A stretch of DNA of 20,977 nucleotides. Source: DATKIY01 sp035543875. GTDB taxonomy: Bacteria > Actinomycetota > Actinomycetes > JAHEKZ01. The position numbers were made by a program, and so were the translations under genes. The first letter of the stretch is position 1, and each line of letters begins with the position of its first letter. The stretch is taken from NCBI GenBank assembly GCA_035543875.1, contig DATKIY010000046.1, forward strand, positions 1 through 20,977, in the 5' to 3' direction. Below, in pieces: positions 1-7,336 of this stretch. Below the pieces are notes generated by a model. The model saw nothing but the letters and a program-made list of their open reading frames with translations, was not told where the DNA came from and searched no databases.

Positions 1-57
1 AAGCACAAGGTTTTCTGGGTTCAGGCTTGTGATTCTGGATCGGGCGGCTCCAACTAG
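1..57 (+). CDS. Possible C-terminal end of a gene truncated by the window edge
   Basis: Reading from base 1 gives an open stretch of 18 codons (KHKVFWVQACDSGSGGSN) that ends at a TAG at 55-57. The tail is rich in Gly and Ser, as many protein C-termini are. A strong hairpin starts 18 bases later, as expected after a gene end. The stretch is too short to identify a family, and the other two plus-strand frames close at 30 and 115. I therefore treat it as a plausible but unproven gene tail. Confidence 0.3.
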   Translation, partial: KHKVFWVQACDSGSGGSN

Positions 58-75
58 CGACGAGCACCCTCTGCA

Positions 76-109
76 GAAGGGCGGTACGGAACTCTCCGTA
101 CCGCCCTTC
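76..109 (+). terminator. Strong GC-rich hairpin, probable terminator of the gene to the left
   Basis: Bases 76-90 pair perfectly with 95-109, giving a 15-bp stem around a 4-base loop (ACTC). The stem is GC-rich and only a weak T-run follows, a form common for actinobacterial hairpins. It lies between the presumed gene end at 57 and the peroxiredoxin start, so termination of upstream transcription is the simplest role. A role in the peroxiredoxin leader cannot be excluded. Confidence 0.6.
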
Positions 110-135
110 GCTTGAGATTTGCCAGGATGGTCCAC

Positions 136-717
136 ATGAGCAGTCACGACTTTGCACTTCCTGCCGACCTCCCGAGACCGACCGATGATGGTGCCTGCGC
201 GCATTTGCCCGGCATGCCGGTGCCACCGCTGACTTTCAGCTCAACCAGTGGTGAGCCAGCGTCGATAGTCGCGGTGCCCGACAGACTGGTTCTCTACGTG
301 TACCCGATGACGGGACGACCCGGCGTATCGCTTCCCGATGGTTGGGACCTGATTCCCGGTGCACGTGGGTGCACACCTGAGGCGTGCGCATTCCGCGATC
401 ATCAAGCCGAACTTACCGCTGCCGGTGCAACCGTGATGGGGTTGTCCAGCCAAAGCACCGAGTACCAACGGGAGGTAGTTTCCCGCCTGCACTTGCCTTT
501 CCCCTTGCTGTCCGACCCAGACATGGTGCTTGCTCAGGAATTTGGCCTACCGACGTTCTCCGTCGACGACAGGTTGCTCTACTCGCGGTTGACGCTGGTC
601 ATTCGTAACTCGGTTGTGGAGCACGTCTTCTATCCAGTCTTCCCGCCCGATGCTCATGCAGCTGAAGTGTTGGCCTGGCTCAACACACGCTCACGCGGAG
701 GGGAGTTCGGTGGCTAG
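136..717 (+). CDS. Peroxiredoxin of the AhpC/TSA (PrxQ/BCP-like) superfamily
   Basis: This is a 193-residue thiol peroxidase that would reduce hydrogen peroxide or organic peroxides in the cytoplasm. The key motif GCTPEACAFRDH has its first Cys near residue 79 and a second near 84. That is the spacing of the peroxidatic and resolving cysteines in PrxQ/BCP proteins (GCTxEAC). Compared with classical BCP, the segment between the YP strand and the active-site Cys carries roughly 15 extra residues containing PDGWD and IPGAR. I associate this with a known subgroup of bacterial peroxiredoxins. The ATG at 136 is preferred because AGG at 124-126 can act as ribosome binding site; an in-frame ATG at 127 and a TTG at 112 are alternatives. 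The gene converges on rsgA and shares the CTAG at its stop. Confidence 0.85.
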   Translation: MSSHDFALPADLPRPTDDGACAHLPGMPVPPLTFSSTSGEPASIVAVPDRLVLYVYPMTGRPGVSLPDGWDLIPGARGCTPEACAFRDHQAELTAAGATVMGLSSQSTEYQREVVSRLHLPFPLLSDPDMVLAQEFGLPTFSVDDRLLYSRLTLVIRNSVVEHVFYPVFPPDAHAAEVLAWLNTRSRGGEFGG

Positions 718-1772
718 CGACTCGGGCGGTACCCGCCCTGACGCATCTCTTTCGTTCGTTGCTTCCATATTTCCTTCTCGGCCGCTCGCAGCCTGACGTT
801 TGTGCGGCGTTCCTGGTAGGCAGCTTCTCGCTGTAGCTTGCGCCAGCTCTGCAACCGACGTTCGGCTAGCTCGCCTGACTCGATCGCGGCTTGCACGCCG
901 CACCCGGGTTCGGTGTCATGGGCGCAGTCGTTGAAGCGACAAAGCTCAGCAGCTGCAGCGAGATCGGCGAAGACCTGGTCAAGGGCCTCAGGAGAGGCCA
1001 AGCCGACACTTCGCAGGCCAGGTGTGTCTATCACGAGTGAGCCGTCGGCCAGCACCACGAGTTCTCGGTGCACCGTCGTGTGTCTGCCACGTCCGTCCTC
1101 GCGGATTGCCGCGGTGTCCATGACGGTCTCGCCAGCAAGCGCGTTGACCAAGCTGGATTTGCCCGCGCCGGAGGGTCCAACTAACGCGAGGATTCGTCCA
1201 GGTCCCAATAAACTCCTCAGTTCTTCGATACCTTCCCCGGATCGTTGGCTCACCGCGATGACAGGTGCTCCCGGAGCAGCAGAGGAAACTTCGCGAACCC
1301 ATTCCTCGGGCGCGGAATCGAGGTCGCACTTGCTGAGCAGGACGACGGGTGCGGCGCCCGATTCCCAAGCCAATGTCAGTAGTCGCTCGATGCGTCCGAG
1401 GGAAGGCGGGCTGTTCAGTGGCTCGACAGCGGCAAGTACGTCGACGTTTGCTGCAAGTACCTGTCGCTGGGAACTCCCTGGCGTGACACTGGCGCGCGTG
1501 ACTGCAGTGCGACGCGGAAGGAGGTCGACGATCCGAACGACGTCGCCGTCGGCTTCCAGGACGCACAAATCCCCCACGCTTGCCGCGCGCTCGGGCTCTG
1601 TAGCGCTTGCAGCCAGCAGCAACTGACTTAGCTCCGCGCGTATCTCACCGGTTGGTGTGAGCACGTCACACTCACCGCGATGCACTCGCGAGATCCGTCC
1701 TATCCTCGTGTTGGGATTTGGGGCGGGTTCATTGGGTACTACGTAGAGAAAGGGAGCGTTCACACCTATCAC
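714..1772 (-). CDS. rsgA: Ribosome small-subunit-dependent GTPase RsgA (YjeQ)
   Basis: This 352-residue circularly permuted GTPase acts in late maturation of the 30S subunit. The motif order is diagnostic: the G4-type SKCD (near 147-150) comes before the P-loop GPSGAGKSS (near 199-207) and the G3 motif DTPG (near 249-252). An N-terminal OB-like part precedes the GTPase, and a C-terminal zinc-binding segment carries Cys268, Cys273, His275 and Cys281 (LCRFNDCAHDTEPGC). A basic helical tail follows. The start is a GTG at 1770-1772; a second in-frame GTG at 1761-1763 has AAGG just upstream and is equally possible. It ends on the CTAG shared with the convergent peroxiredoxin gene. Confidence 0.93.
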   Translation of the reverse strand: MIGVNAPFLYVVPNEPAPNPNTRIGRISRVHRGECDVLTPTGEIRAELSQLLLAASATEPERAASVGDLCVLEADGDVVRIVDLLPRRTAVTRASVTPGSSQRQVLAANVDVLAAVEPLNSPPSLGRIERLLTLAWESGAAPVVLLSKCDLDSAPEEWVREVSSAAPGAPVIAVSQRSGEGIEELRSLLGPGRILALVGPSGAGKSSLVNALAGETVMDTAAIREDGRGRHTTVHRELVVLADGSLVIDTPGLRSVGLASPEALDQVFADLAAAAELCRFNDCAHDTEPGCGVQAAIESGELAERRLQSWRKLQREAAYQERRTNVRLRAAEKEIWKQRTKEMRQGGYRPSR

Positions 1773-1983
1773 CTTCGGGTATGTCCCTCCGGTGCAGCGA
1801 TGACGGCTGAGCGCCTCACATACCTCGTTTGGGACGATTGGGAATCAAGCTAGAAACGAATGGTGGTCGGAAGACAACCTCGACATGTCCGGCCATTTCG
1901 CTCACCTCCCGGTGTCCGCTGGGCTGCAGTTCGGCTGACTGCCATTATCACGGTAGATCGCTCTTGCGCTATCAGCCACTGAT
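1773..1983. other. Intergenic spacer, no supported gene
   Basis: This 211-base spacer lies between the rsgA start and the phosphatase stop, both on the minus strand. Short frames exist on both strands, but none has a convincing ribosome binding site or recognisable product. It should contain the rsgA promoter; I cannot identify a clear -35/-10 pair. On the minus strand GGAGGG lies 13-16 bases before the rsgA GTG, rather far for a normal Shine-Dalgarno site. Confidence 0.5.
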
Positions 1984-2478
1984 TTATCTCGAGGAGCGTC
2001 GGAGAAGTGCCGCTTCGATGAAATGGACAAGTCCGCCACACGCGGTCTCGATCTGCTCCAGGACTGCGTCGAAGTCCGCGTCGTCACCGTGATAGGGATC
2101 AGGAACATCGCTGACGCCGGCCACCGGGTCGAACTCCATAAGCAGTCGAATCGCAGCTCCTGACGCGTCATTGCGGGCGAGTCGCCGCAAGTCGCGAAGG
2201 TTCGAGCGGTCCAAGGCGACAACCAGATCGCTCTCGCCAAACCAAGCGGGATCGAACTGCCTCGCCGTGTGTGCGCTTTCGTAGCCCCGGCGCTCCAACG
2301 CCGCCTGCGCCCGCTCGTCAGCTGGACCACCAACGTGCCAGTCGCCGGTACCTGCACTGTCGACGGTGACAGTGGCTGCCAGGCCAACTTGTTCCAGTTG
2401 TTGGCGCAAGACGGCGGCGGCCATCGGGGACCGGCAGATATTTCCCAGGCAGACGAACGTCACGCGGTAGCTGGCCAT
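1984..2478 (-). CDS. Low-molecular-weight protein tyrosine phosphatase
   Basis: This 164-residue cytoplasmic enzyme should dephosphorylate phosphotyrosine in proteins, possibly also arginine or small phosphoesters in some family members. The catalytic P-loop CLGNICRSP is at residues 10-18, with nucleophile Cys10 and Arg16, right after the first beta strand as the family requires. The general-acid loop is the DPYH near the C-terminus (VPDPYHGDD). Length matches the family. The ATG at 2476-2478 is chosen because it puts the P-loop at the usual distance from the N-terminus. The frame stays open upstream to 2643 but that extension is not family-like. No Shine-Dalgarno sequence precedes the ATG, so a leaderless message is possible. 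The gene diverges from the class-III aminotransferase. Confidence 0.93.
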   Translation of the reverse strand: MASYRVTFVCLGNICRSPMAAAVLRQQLEQVGLAATVTVDSAGTGDWHVGGPADERAQAALERRGYESAHTARQFDPAWFGESDLVVALDRSNLRDLRRLARNDASGAAIRLLMEFDPVAGVSDVPDPYHGDDADFDAVLEQIETACGGLVHFIEAALLRRSSR

Positions 2479-2556
2479 GAGGTTGCATGCTGCCATTGGG
2501 AAGACGCCCGCCGCCGCCTTGTTGCCCGGGGAGATGTCGGAATGAAATCCCAAAGA

Positions 2557-2585
2557 TTGCTCAACTTTCGAAATCGTTGTAAATT
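2557..2585 (+). promoter_or_regulatory. Candidate sigma-70-type promoter with a palindrome in the spacer
   Basis: TTGCTC at 2557-2562 and TAAATT at 2580-2585 are separated by exactly 17 bases and point toward the aminotransferase start at 2643. The spacer contains the perfect 8-base palindrome TTTCGAAA at 2566-2573, a plausible operator, for instance for the Lrp/AsnC regulator encoded in the same operon. The surroundings are clearly more AT-rich than the flanking genes. Promoter and operator are inferences from pattern only. Confidence 0.45.
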
Positions 2586-2610
2586 TCGGATCCAACAATT
2601 GATTCGATAG

Positions 2611-2630
2611 CCCCCAGCTCAACATGGGGG
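2611..2630 (+). promoter_or_regulatory. Small hairpin just upstream of the aminotransferase ribosome binding site
   Basis: CCCCCA at 2611-2616 pairs with TGGGGG at 2625-2630 around an 8-base loop. It ends two bases before the ribosome binding site AGGGAG (2633-2638). In the transcript it would sit between the candidate promoter and the start codon, so it could affect translation or message stability. No T-run follows, so it is not an obvious terminator. Confidence 0.35.
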
Positions 2631-2642
2631 CGAGGGAGACCA

Positions 2643-3998
2643 ATGCTGGACCGCGCCAAGCTCACCAATCTCATCGCTAGAGAGCGCAGCACCTACGTCG
2701 AGAACCACCAGCAGAGCGCAGCGGCGTTTCAGGCTGCGGCAGCGAACCTGTTCGGCGGAGTCCCCATGACTTGGATGGCCAAATGGTCGGGCGGGTTTCC
2801 GTTGTACCTCGACCAGGCGCACGGTAACCGGATCAGCGACATCGACGGACACACCTACGTCGACTTCGCCTTGGGTGACACGGGAGCGATGGCCGGGCAT
2901 TCCCCTAAGGAGACGGCACAGGCCATCAACGACAGGGTCGCGGTTGGCGGGGGACTAACAACCATGCTGCCCAGCACCGACGCGGCTTGGGTGGGGGCTG
3001 AGCTTGAGCGACGGTTCGGACTGCCGTTGTGGTCGTTTGCGCTCACCGCTACTGACGCCAATCGTTGGGCGCTTCGACTAGCGAGATTGGCCACCGGTAA
3101 GTCAAAGGTGTTGGCGTTCTCGTACTGCTACCACGGCAGCGTCGACGAGACGGTCGTTGTCTTGGGAGCGCAGGGGGAGACCCTCGCTCGCCCGGGAAGC
3201 GTTGGGCCGCAAATCGATCCGGCTCAGACGACCAGAGTTGCTGAGTTCAACGATCTTGCGTCTGTCGAGCGTGCACTGGCGCACGGGGATGTTGCCGTCG
3301 TTATCACCGAACCGGCCCTAACGAACATTGGGATTGTGCTGCCCGAGCCGGGCTTTCTCGAAGGCCTTCGTGCGCTGTGTACGCAGTACGGAGCCCTGTT
3401 GCTGATAGACGAAACGCACACTTTCAGTGCTGGCCCAGGCGGAATGACAAAAGCCAACCACCTGCAGCCAGACATTTTCGTGATCGGTAAGTCAATTGCC
3501 GGCGGAATTCCCATTGGTACCTACGGAATCACGCGTGAACTCGCAGATCGGATCAATGCACATCCCGATGCTGACCTGGTAGACGTGGGCGGCGTCGGAG
3601 GCACGCTCGCGGGGAATGCACTGTCTATGGCTGCCGCTCGCGCCACGCTCGCCGAGGTCCTTACTGAAGACGCGTTCGTGAGGATGACGGCACTCGCGAC
3701 CCGGTTTACTGCTGGAGTACAACAAGTCCTGGACGGGTTGGATGTTCCGTGGAGTATTTGCCAGCTCGGTGCGCGCGCCGAGTACAGATTCACCAACCCA
3801 GCACCTCGGAGCGGAACTGAGTCGGCGGCTGCCGGCGATGACGACCTTGACGAGTACATGCACTTGTACACACTCAACCGTGGAGTTCTCATGACGCCTT
3901 TCCACAACATGGCGCTGATGTGTCCCACGACTACCGAGGCCGACGTCGACCTCCACACTGAGATTTTCAGCAAAGCGGTCGACGAGCTGTATGGCTGA
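2643..3998 (+). CDS. Class-III PLP-dependent aminotransferase (glutamate-1-semialdehyde aminomutase-like)
   Basis: This 451-residue PLP enzyme of fold type I transfers an amino group between an amine or amino acid and an oxo acid. Class-III features are the substrate-entry segment GNRISDIDGHTYVDF near 61-75, the PLP-ring aspartate in LLIDETHTF (Asp256) and the Schiff-base lysine in FVIGKSIAGG (Lys283). The phosphate-binding region normally containing SGTEA reads TATDANRW (near 135-142). Together with the C-terminal LNRGVLMTPFHNM this indicates a subgroup distinct from HemL, so haem synthesis should not be assumed. The substrate is unknown. The start has a good ribosome binding site (AGGGAG at 2633-2638). 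The 3' end overlaps the Lrp/AsnC gene by 8 bases, implying co-transcription and local control. Confidence 0.88.
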   Translation: MLDRAKLTNLIARERSTYVENHQQSAAAFQAAAANLFGGVPMTWMAKWSGGFPLYLDQAHGNRISDIDGHTYVDFALGDTGAMAGHSPKETAQAINDRVAVGGGLTTMLPSTDAAWVGAELERRFGLPLWSFALTATDANRWALRLARLATGKSKVLAFSYCYHGSVDETVVVLGAQGETLARPGSVGPQIDPAQTTRVAEFNDLASVERALAHGDVAVVITEPALTNIGIVLPEPGFLEGLRALCTQYGALLLIDETHTFSAGPGGMTKANHLQPDIFVIGKSIAGGIPIGTYGITRELADRINAHPDADLVDVGGVGGTLAGNALSMAAARATLAEVLTEDAFVRMTALATRFTAGVQQVLDGLDVPWSICQLGARAEYRFTNPAPRSGTESAAAGDDDLDEYMHLYTLNRGVLMTPFHNMALMCPTTTEADVDLHTEIFSKAVDELYG

Positions 3999-4464
3999 AT
4001 TGTCCAACCAGATCATCGCGGTCGACGCAGTTGATAAGGCGATCATTCGAGCGCTGCAGGTCGACGGCCGTACGTCTTACGCCGATCTCGCGGCTGAGGT
4101 GGGGCTGTCCGCCCCGGCCGTTCGCCAAAGAATGCAGCGGCTGACGGACTCTGGGTTGCTACAGATCGTTGCTGTCACTGACCCGCTCAAGCTTGGGCTA
4201 CCGGTCATGGCAATGGTGGGAATTAACGTTGATGGTGACATCAAGTCCGTGGCGGACCAGCTGGGAATGATCGATGCCGTGGTCTATGTCGTGGTCACCT
4301 CGGGGAGCTTCGATCTGTTGGTGGAGGTGGTGTGCGCCGACATGGCTGAGCTGTTCAGCGTGGTAAACGACCGGCTGAAGGTCGTACCGGGCGTCCAGGC
4401 TGCGGAATCCTTCGTTTACTTCGACATTCACACCCACCGATTCACTTGGGACTTGCCGACTTGA
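3991..4464 (+). CDS. Lrp/AsnC-family transcriptional regulator
   Basis: This 157-residue DNA-binding regulator is of the usual family length. The N-terminal part (about 10-60) holds the winged helix-turn-helix, with LQVDGRTSYADLAAEVGLS followed by APAVRQRMQRL. The C-terminal part (about 70-150) is the RAM/AsnC ligand-sensing domain, with repeated hydrophobic strands and SGSFDLLVEVVC. Such proteins form octamers or hexadecamers and respond to amino acids. The ATG lies inside the end of the aminotransferase gene (8-base overlap), so the simplest target is its own operon, with the aminotransferase substrate or product as effector. That link is inferred. Confidence 0.92.
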   Translation: MAELSNQIIAVDAVDKAIIRALQVDGRTSYADLAAEVGLSAPAVRQRMQRLTDSGLLQIVAVTDPLKLGLPVMAMVGINVDGDIKSVADQLGMIDAVVYVVVTSGSFDLLVEVVCADMAELFSVVNDRLKVVPGVQAAESFVYFDIHTHRFTWDLPT

Positions 4465-4513
4465 GACCGATGCATGATGGGTCGGGGGTCTATTTGCAGC
4501 TGGCGCGATCGGG

Positions 4514-5959
4514 GTGAAAGTGAAGGCCGAGAAGTGGCGCGAGCATCTGCGCCGCGATATCCACTGGCGAACCTTGGGCAAGTTCCTTGTTGTGGTCGCG
4601 GTCGCCATGATCGGCGCCACCGTAGGTCTGCTGATTGCGGGTAGTCGCACCGACCAAGTCGGACCTCTGATTGTGCGCTCGACGGTTTCTCTGACAGCCA
4701 CCGGCGACACGCGCATCGACGTGCCCCCCCTCGGCAGCATCAGCCTGGACAGTCACGACGGCCCGTTGGGTGTGCATGCCGAGGTCGAAGGGATCGACTC
4801 AGACGCCACGGCGGGCTTGATAGCTGGCGCAGCAGATATCGGCACTCGTGACGAAGTCCTTGCTGATGTCCGCTCAATGCTCATCCGCACTTACCTGCAG
4901 GCGTTCGCTGTCATGGTGTTGGGCGCAACCCTGGCCGTTCTGCTTGTGTGGCGTCGGCCGCGACGAGCCCTACTTACCGGAGGTATTACTGCCGGGCTGG
5001 TTCTTGTCTCTGGAGGTGTCGGCGTAGCGACGTGGAACAATCGCGCGCTGGCTCAGCCGAGGTACAGCGGCCTGTTGGTTTATGCCCCTCGGATCGTTGG
5101 TAGCGCCGACGAGGTCATCAACAACTTTGAACTCTACGGCGACCAACTGGCCAGGTTGGTGGACAACGTCTCCAAGCTGTCCTCGGCTGTGACATCGCTA
5201 CCAAACTTCGAACCAGATCCACAGACGGTCCGCGTGCTTCACGTCTCGGACATTCATCTCAACCCCAGTGTCTGGCCGATCATGCGCACCATCATTCAGC
5301 AGTACGACGTTGACGTCGTGGTTGACACCGGGGACATCGCCGATCACGGGACGACCGCCGAAGTCCCGTTCGTAGACCCCATCGGCAGCCTCGGTGTTCC
5401 GTATGTCTACGTGAAGGGAAACCACGACTCGACCGTGATCGAGAATGCGATTGCGCAGCAACCCAACGGAGTGGTGCTGACGGGGGACCCGGTCAAGGTG
5501 GCAGGTCTTCGATTTCTCGGTGATGCGGATCCTCGTTTCACCCCCGACAAGGACACGACGGCTACCTCCGAGGAGGTGGTGGCGGAGGGCCAGCGACTGG
5601 CCGACACCGCGGCCGGGCTCCGCCATCCAGTCGATGTGGTGATGGTCCACGACCCGACCGCGGCACCGCCGCTCGTGGACGCGGCTCCGCTGGTGCTTGC
5701 AGGTCACGTACACGAGAGACGGTCGGAGCAGCTCGACGACGACACCCTCTTGCTCGTTCAAGGCTCGACTGGTGGTGCCGGGTTGCGCGCGTTGGAGTCT
5801 GAGGAGCCCACTCCACTGACGTTCACTGTGCTGTACTTCAACCGCACAAGCGGTCAGCTTCAGGCGCGAGATGAAATCACGCTAGGTGGATTGGGGACCG
5901 CGAGCGCAGAGGTGACCCGTATTTTGAGTCCCACCGAGTCGACCGGGAGAACACCATGA
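4514..5959 (+). CDS. Membrane-anchored calcineurin-like metallophosphoesterase
   Basis: This 481-residue protein has three likely membrane segments (near 24-42, 129-146 and 153-173) and a C-terminal phosphoesterase domain. The domain shows the family motifs in order: DIH (Asp246, His248), GDIADH (Asp274), GNHD (302-305), a lone metal-ligand His in MVHD (His379) and GHVH (397-400). It should be a dinuclear metal phosphohydrolase of unknown substrate. With three segments and a basic N-terminus in the cytoplasm, the catalytic domain would face outside. The start is GTG at 4514; another GTG at 4520 is possible and neither has a strong ribosome binding site. The stop overlaps the cupin start (ATGA), indicating translational coupling. 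Confidence 0.87.
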   Translation: MKVKAEKWREHLRRDIHWRTLGKFLVVVAVAMIGATVGLLIAGSRTDQVGPLIVRSTVSLTATGDTRIDVPPLGSISLDSHDGPLGVHAEVEGIDSDATAGLIAGAADIGTRDEVLADVRSMLIRTYLQAFAVMVLGATLAVLLVWRRPRRALLTGGITAGLVLVSGGVGVATWNNRALAQPRYSGLLVYAPRIVGSADEVINNFELYGDQLARLVDNVSKLSSAVTSLPNFEPDPQTVRVLHVSDIHLNPSVWPIMRTIIQQYDVDVVVDTGDIADHGTTAEVPFVDPIGSLGVPYVYVKGNHDSTVIENAIAQQPNGVVLTGDPVKVAGLRFLGDADPRFTPDKDTTATSEEVVAEGQRLADTAAGLRHPVDVVMVHDPTAAPPLVDAAPLVLAGHVHERRSEQLDDDTLLLVQGSTGGAGLRALESEEPTPLTFTVLYFNRTSGQLQARDEITLGGLGTASAEVTRILSPTESTGRTP

Positions 5960-6285
5960 ATCGCTACACCGTGGCCGAGATAGACACCGTTCGAGGTGAA
6001 ACCAAAGACCCCTGGTTGGAGTTCCAGCGGTCCGCTGATCTCTCGACCGGACTTTACGTCTTGCAGGCGGGTGAAGTTGACGAACAGGTCCCTCACACCG
6101 AGGACGAGATTTACGTGGCGGTTAGTGGTAAAGCACGATTTGAAACGGCCAGCGGCACCGTTGATGTCGAGCCAGGAACCGTGTTGTTTGTGCCCGCAAA
6201 TGAAGAACACCGTTTTGTCGACGTTACTGAGACGCTTCAACTGGTGGTTGTCTTCGGTCCGGCCGAAGGTTCTCGGGACGGCTAG
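5956..6285 (+). CDS. Small single-domain cupin protein
   Basis: This 109-residue cytoplasmic protein has one cupin barrel. Motif 1 is seen as VPHTEDEIYVAVSGKARF and motif 2 as GTVLFVPANEEHRF, giving candidate metal ligands His, Glu and a second His. The usual HxH of motif 1 is replaced by HTEDE, so metal binding may be atypical. Small cupins include isomerases, dioxygenases and ligand-binding proteins, and the sequence does not say which. The ATG overlaps the phosphoesterase stop by 4 bases, suggesting the two products are needed together. The gene converges on an EamA transporter 25 bases away. Confidence 0.82.
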   Translation: MNRYTVAEIDTVRGETKDPWLEFQRSADLSTGLYVLQAGEVDEQVPHTEDEIYVAVSGKARFETASGTVDVEPGTVLFVPANEEHRFVDVTETLQLVVVFGPAEGSRDG

Positions 6286-6310
6286 ACGTCAGCTGGTCAA
6301 AGGGACGTCA
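6285..6310. repeat. Paired GACGTCA repeats in a convergent gap, possible bidirectional terminator
   Basis: GACGTCA occurs at 6285-6291 and again at 6304-6310, between the stop codons of the cupin and the EamA gene. Because GACGTC is its own reverse complement, the copies can also pair as a 6-bp stem with a 13-base loop on either strand. The position suits a bidirectional terminator, but the stem is short and chance occurrence is possible. Confidence 0.25.
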
Positions 6311-7291
6311 TCAGGCACGGAGCTGCGCGTCGCTCGTGACACGTTGCGCGAGCACGACACCGATCAGCACAACGATGGCCCCGATGACCTGTAGCGACGA
6401 AAGTGCTTCGCCGAGCCAGATCCACGCGATGACCCCTGCCAACACGGGCTCAACCATCCCGACGATTCCGGCCGACGTGGCGGGCAGGTGACGCAGCGCC
6501 CCGATCACAAGTAGGAAAGGCACCACCGTGCCCATGACCACGATCCAAGCAATGAGCGACCAGACAGGCACGCTGAACCGTTCGAGCGAGCCCTGGAGGC
6601 TTACCGAATCGGTCATTGCAGACCAAGGAATCGACCACCACGGATGCACGAGCGTCCAAAAGACACTTGCTACGACGAATGCCCAGAAGGCCAGTGACAA
6701 CGTGTCGCGTCCGATAACGGCAGCTTTTCCCGCCAGGTAGTAGGTGGCGAGTGAAAGCGCCGCACCCAGGCCGGCTATGACACCAACGAGATCAAGAGCA
6801 ACCCCCTCCCAGATCTCGGCAACCAGCGTCAGGCCACCCAGCGACATTGCCAGTGCAAGCCACAGTGATCGACCAAGGTCTTGGTGCTGGACGAATCTGG
6901 CCCACAAAGCAACCATGACCGGCGCTGTGAATTCAAGCAGCAGTGCGACGCCCACCGGGAGCCGCGCGATCGCTACGAAGTACAGCCACTGGACCATGGC
7001 GATACCAATGACGCCATAGACCAACAGCAGCGGCCATTCCCCGCGATCAACTCGAAGCCGTCGTGGCTCGACGATGAGTACAAGAAGGAACAGTCCGACC
7101 ATGGCGCCTGAGCAACGCAGCAGAACCAAGCTAAGCGAGTCAATGCCAGACGTCAGGGTGACTTTCGATACGGAGCCGTTGATTGCAAACGTCAGCGCGC
7201 CAGCCACAGCCATGCCGTAGCCGAGTTTTGTTCGGTATGTATGGGATCTCAGCTGTCCGAGCGGAGGGAGTTCAGCCGCGGCCTCGGTCAT
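6311..7291 (-). CDS. EamA-family (DMT superfamily) transporter
   Basis: This 326-residue integral membrane protein has about ten hydrophobic segments arranged as two EamA repeats. It shows the family's hallmarks: an early helix with a charged loop (FAINGSVSKV), an Arg in helix 2 (LLRCSGA), and a C-terminal repeat ending in WIWLGEALSSLQVIGAIVVL. Family members export amino acids and related metabolites. The sequence cannot fix the cargo, but the divergently transcribed aminotransferase only 45 bases away suggests an amino-acid-like substrate. On the minus strand TAATCT (7304-7299) lies 7 bases before the ATG with no ribosome binding site, so the message could be leaderless. Confidence 0.9.
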   Translation of the reverse strand: MTEAAAELPPLGQLRSHTYRTKLGYGMAVAGALTFAINGSVSKVTLTSGIDSLSLVLLRCSGAMVGLFLLVLIVEPRRLRVDRGEWPLLLVYGVIGIAMVQWLYFVAIARLPVGVALLLEFTAPVMVALWARFVQHQDLGRSLWLALAMSLGGLTLVAEIWEGVALDLVGVIAGLGAALSLATYYLAGKAAVIGRDTLSLAFWAFVVASVFWTLVHPWWSIPWSAMTDSVSLQGSLERFSVPVWSLIAWIVVMGTVVPFLLVIGALRHLPATSAGIVGMVEPVLAGVIAWIWLGEALSSLQVIGAIVVLIGVVLAQRVTSDAQLRA

Positions 7292-7298
7292 TCTCGAA

Positions 7299-7304
7299 AG
7301 ATTA
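7299..7304 (-). promoter_or_regulatory. Candidate -10 element for a leaderless EamA transcript
   Basis: On the minus strand TAATCT fits the TAnnnT consensus. It ends 7 bases before the ATG at 7291, so transcription would begin at or next to the start codon. No clear -35 hexamer is visible 16-18 bases further upstream. No Shine-Dalgarno sequence precedes the ATG, which is why a leaderless start is considered. Confidence 0.3.
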
Positions 7305-7324
7305 GACGCGACTAAGTTGCTCCT

Positions 7325-7330
7325 AGGAGG
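7325..7330 (+). promoter_or_regulatory. Consensus ribosome binding site deciding a GTG start
   Basis: AGGAGG lies 6 bases upstream of the GTG at 7337. It is one of the few full-consensus Shine-Dalgarno sequences in the window and clearly selects the GTG as start of the aminotransferase. Confidence 0.85.
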
Positions 7331-7336
7331 TCACCA

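Noticed and set aside
1..60. Possible 3' half of a tRNA at the left edge (a GGTTCAGGC-like stretch)
   Set aside because: No T-arm consensus with a pairing stem and no acceptor-CCA arrangement can be built from it; a gene tail fits better.
838..1626. A 262-codon open frame on the plus strand opposite rsgA
   Set aside because: It lies entirely antisense to a clearly conserved GTPase, is rich in Ser, Arg and Thr as antisense frames of GC-rich genes are, and has no recognisable motif.
2643..3998. Calling the class-III aminotransferase hemL
   Set aside because: The phosphate-binding motif and the C-terminal segments differ from glutamate-1-semialdehyde aminomutase and no haem gene is adjacent.
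3492..4046. A 184-codon minus-strand frame across the aminotransferase end
   Set aside because: It overlaps two well-supported plus-strand genes and has no family features.
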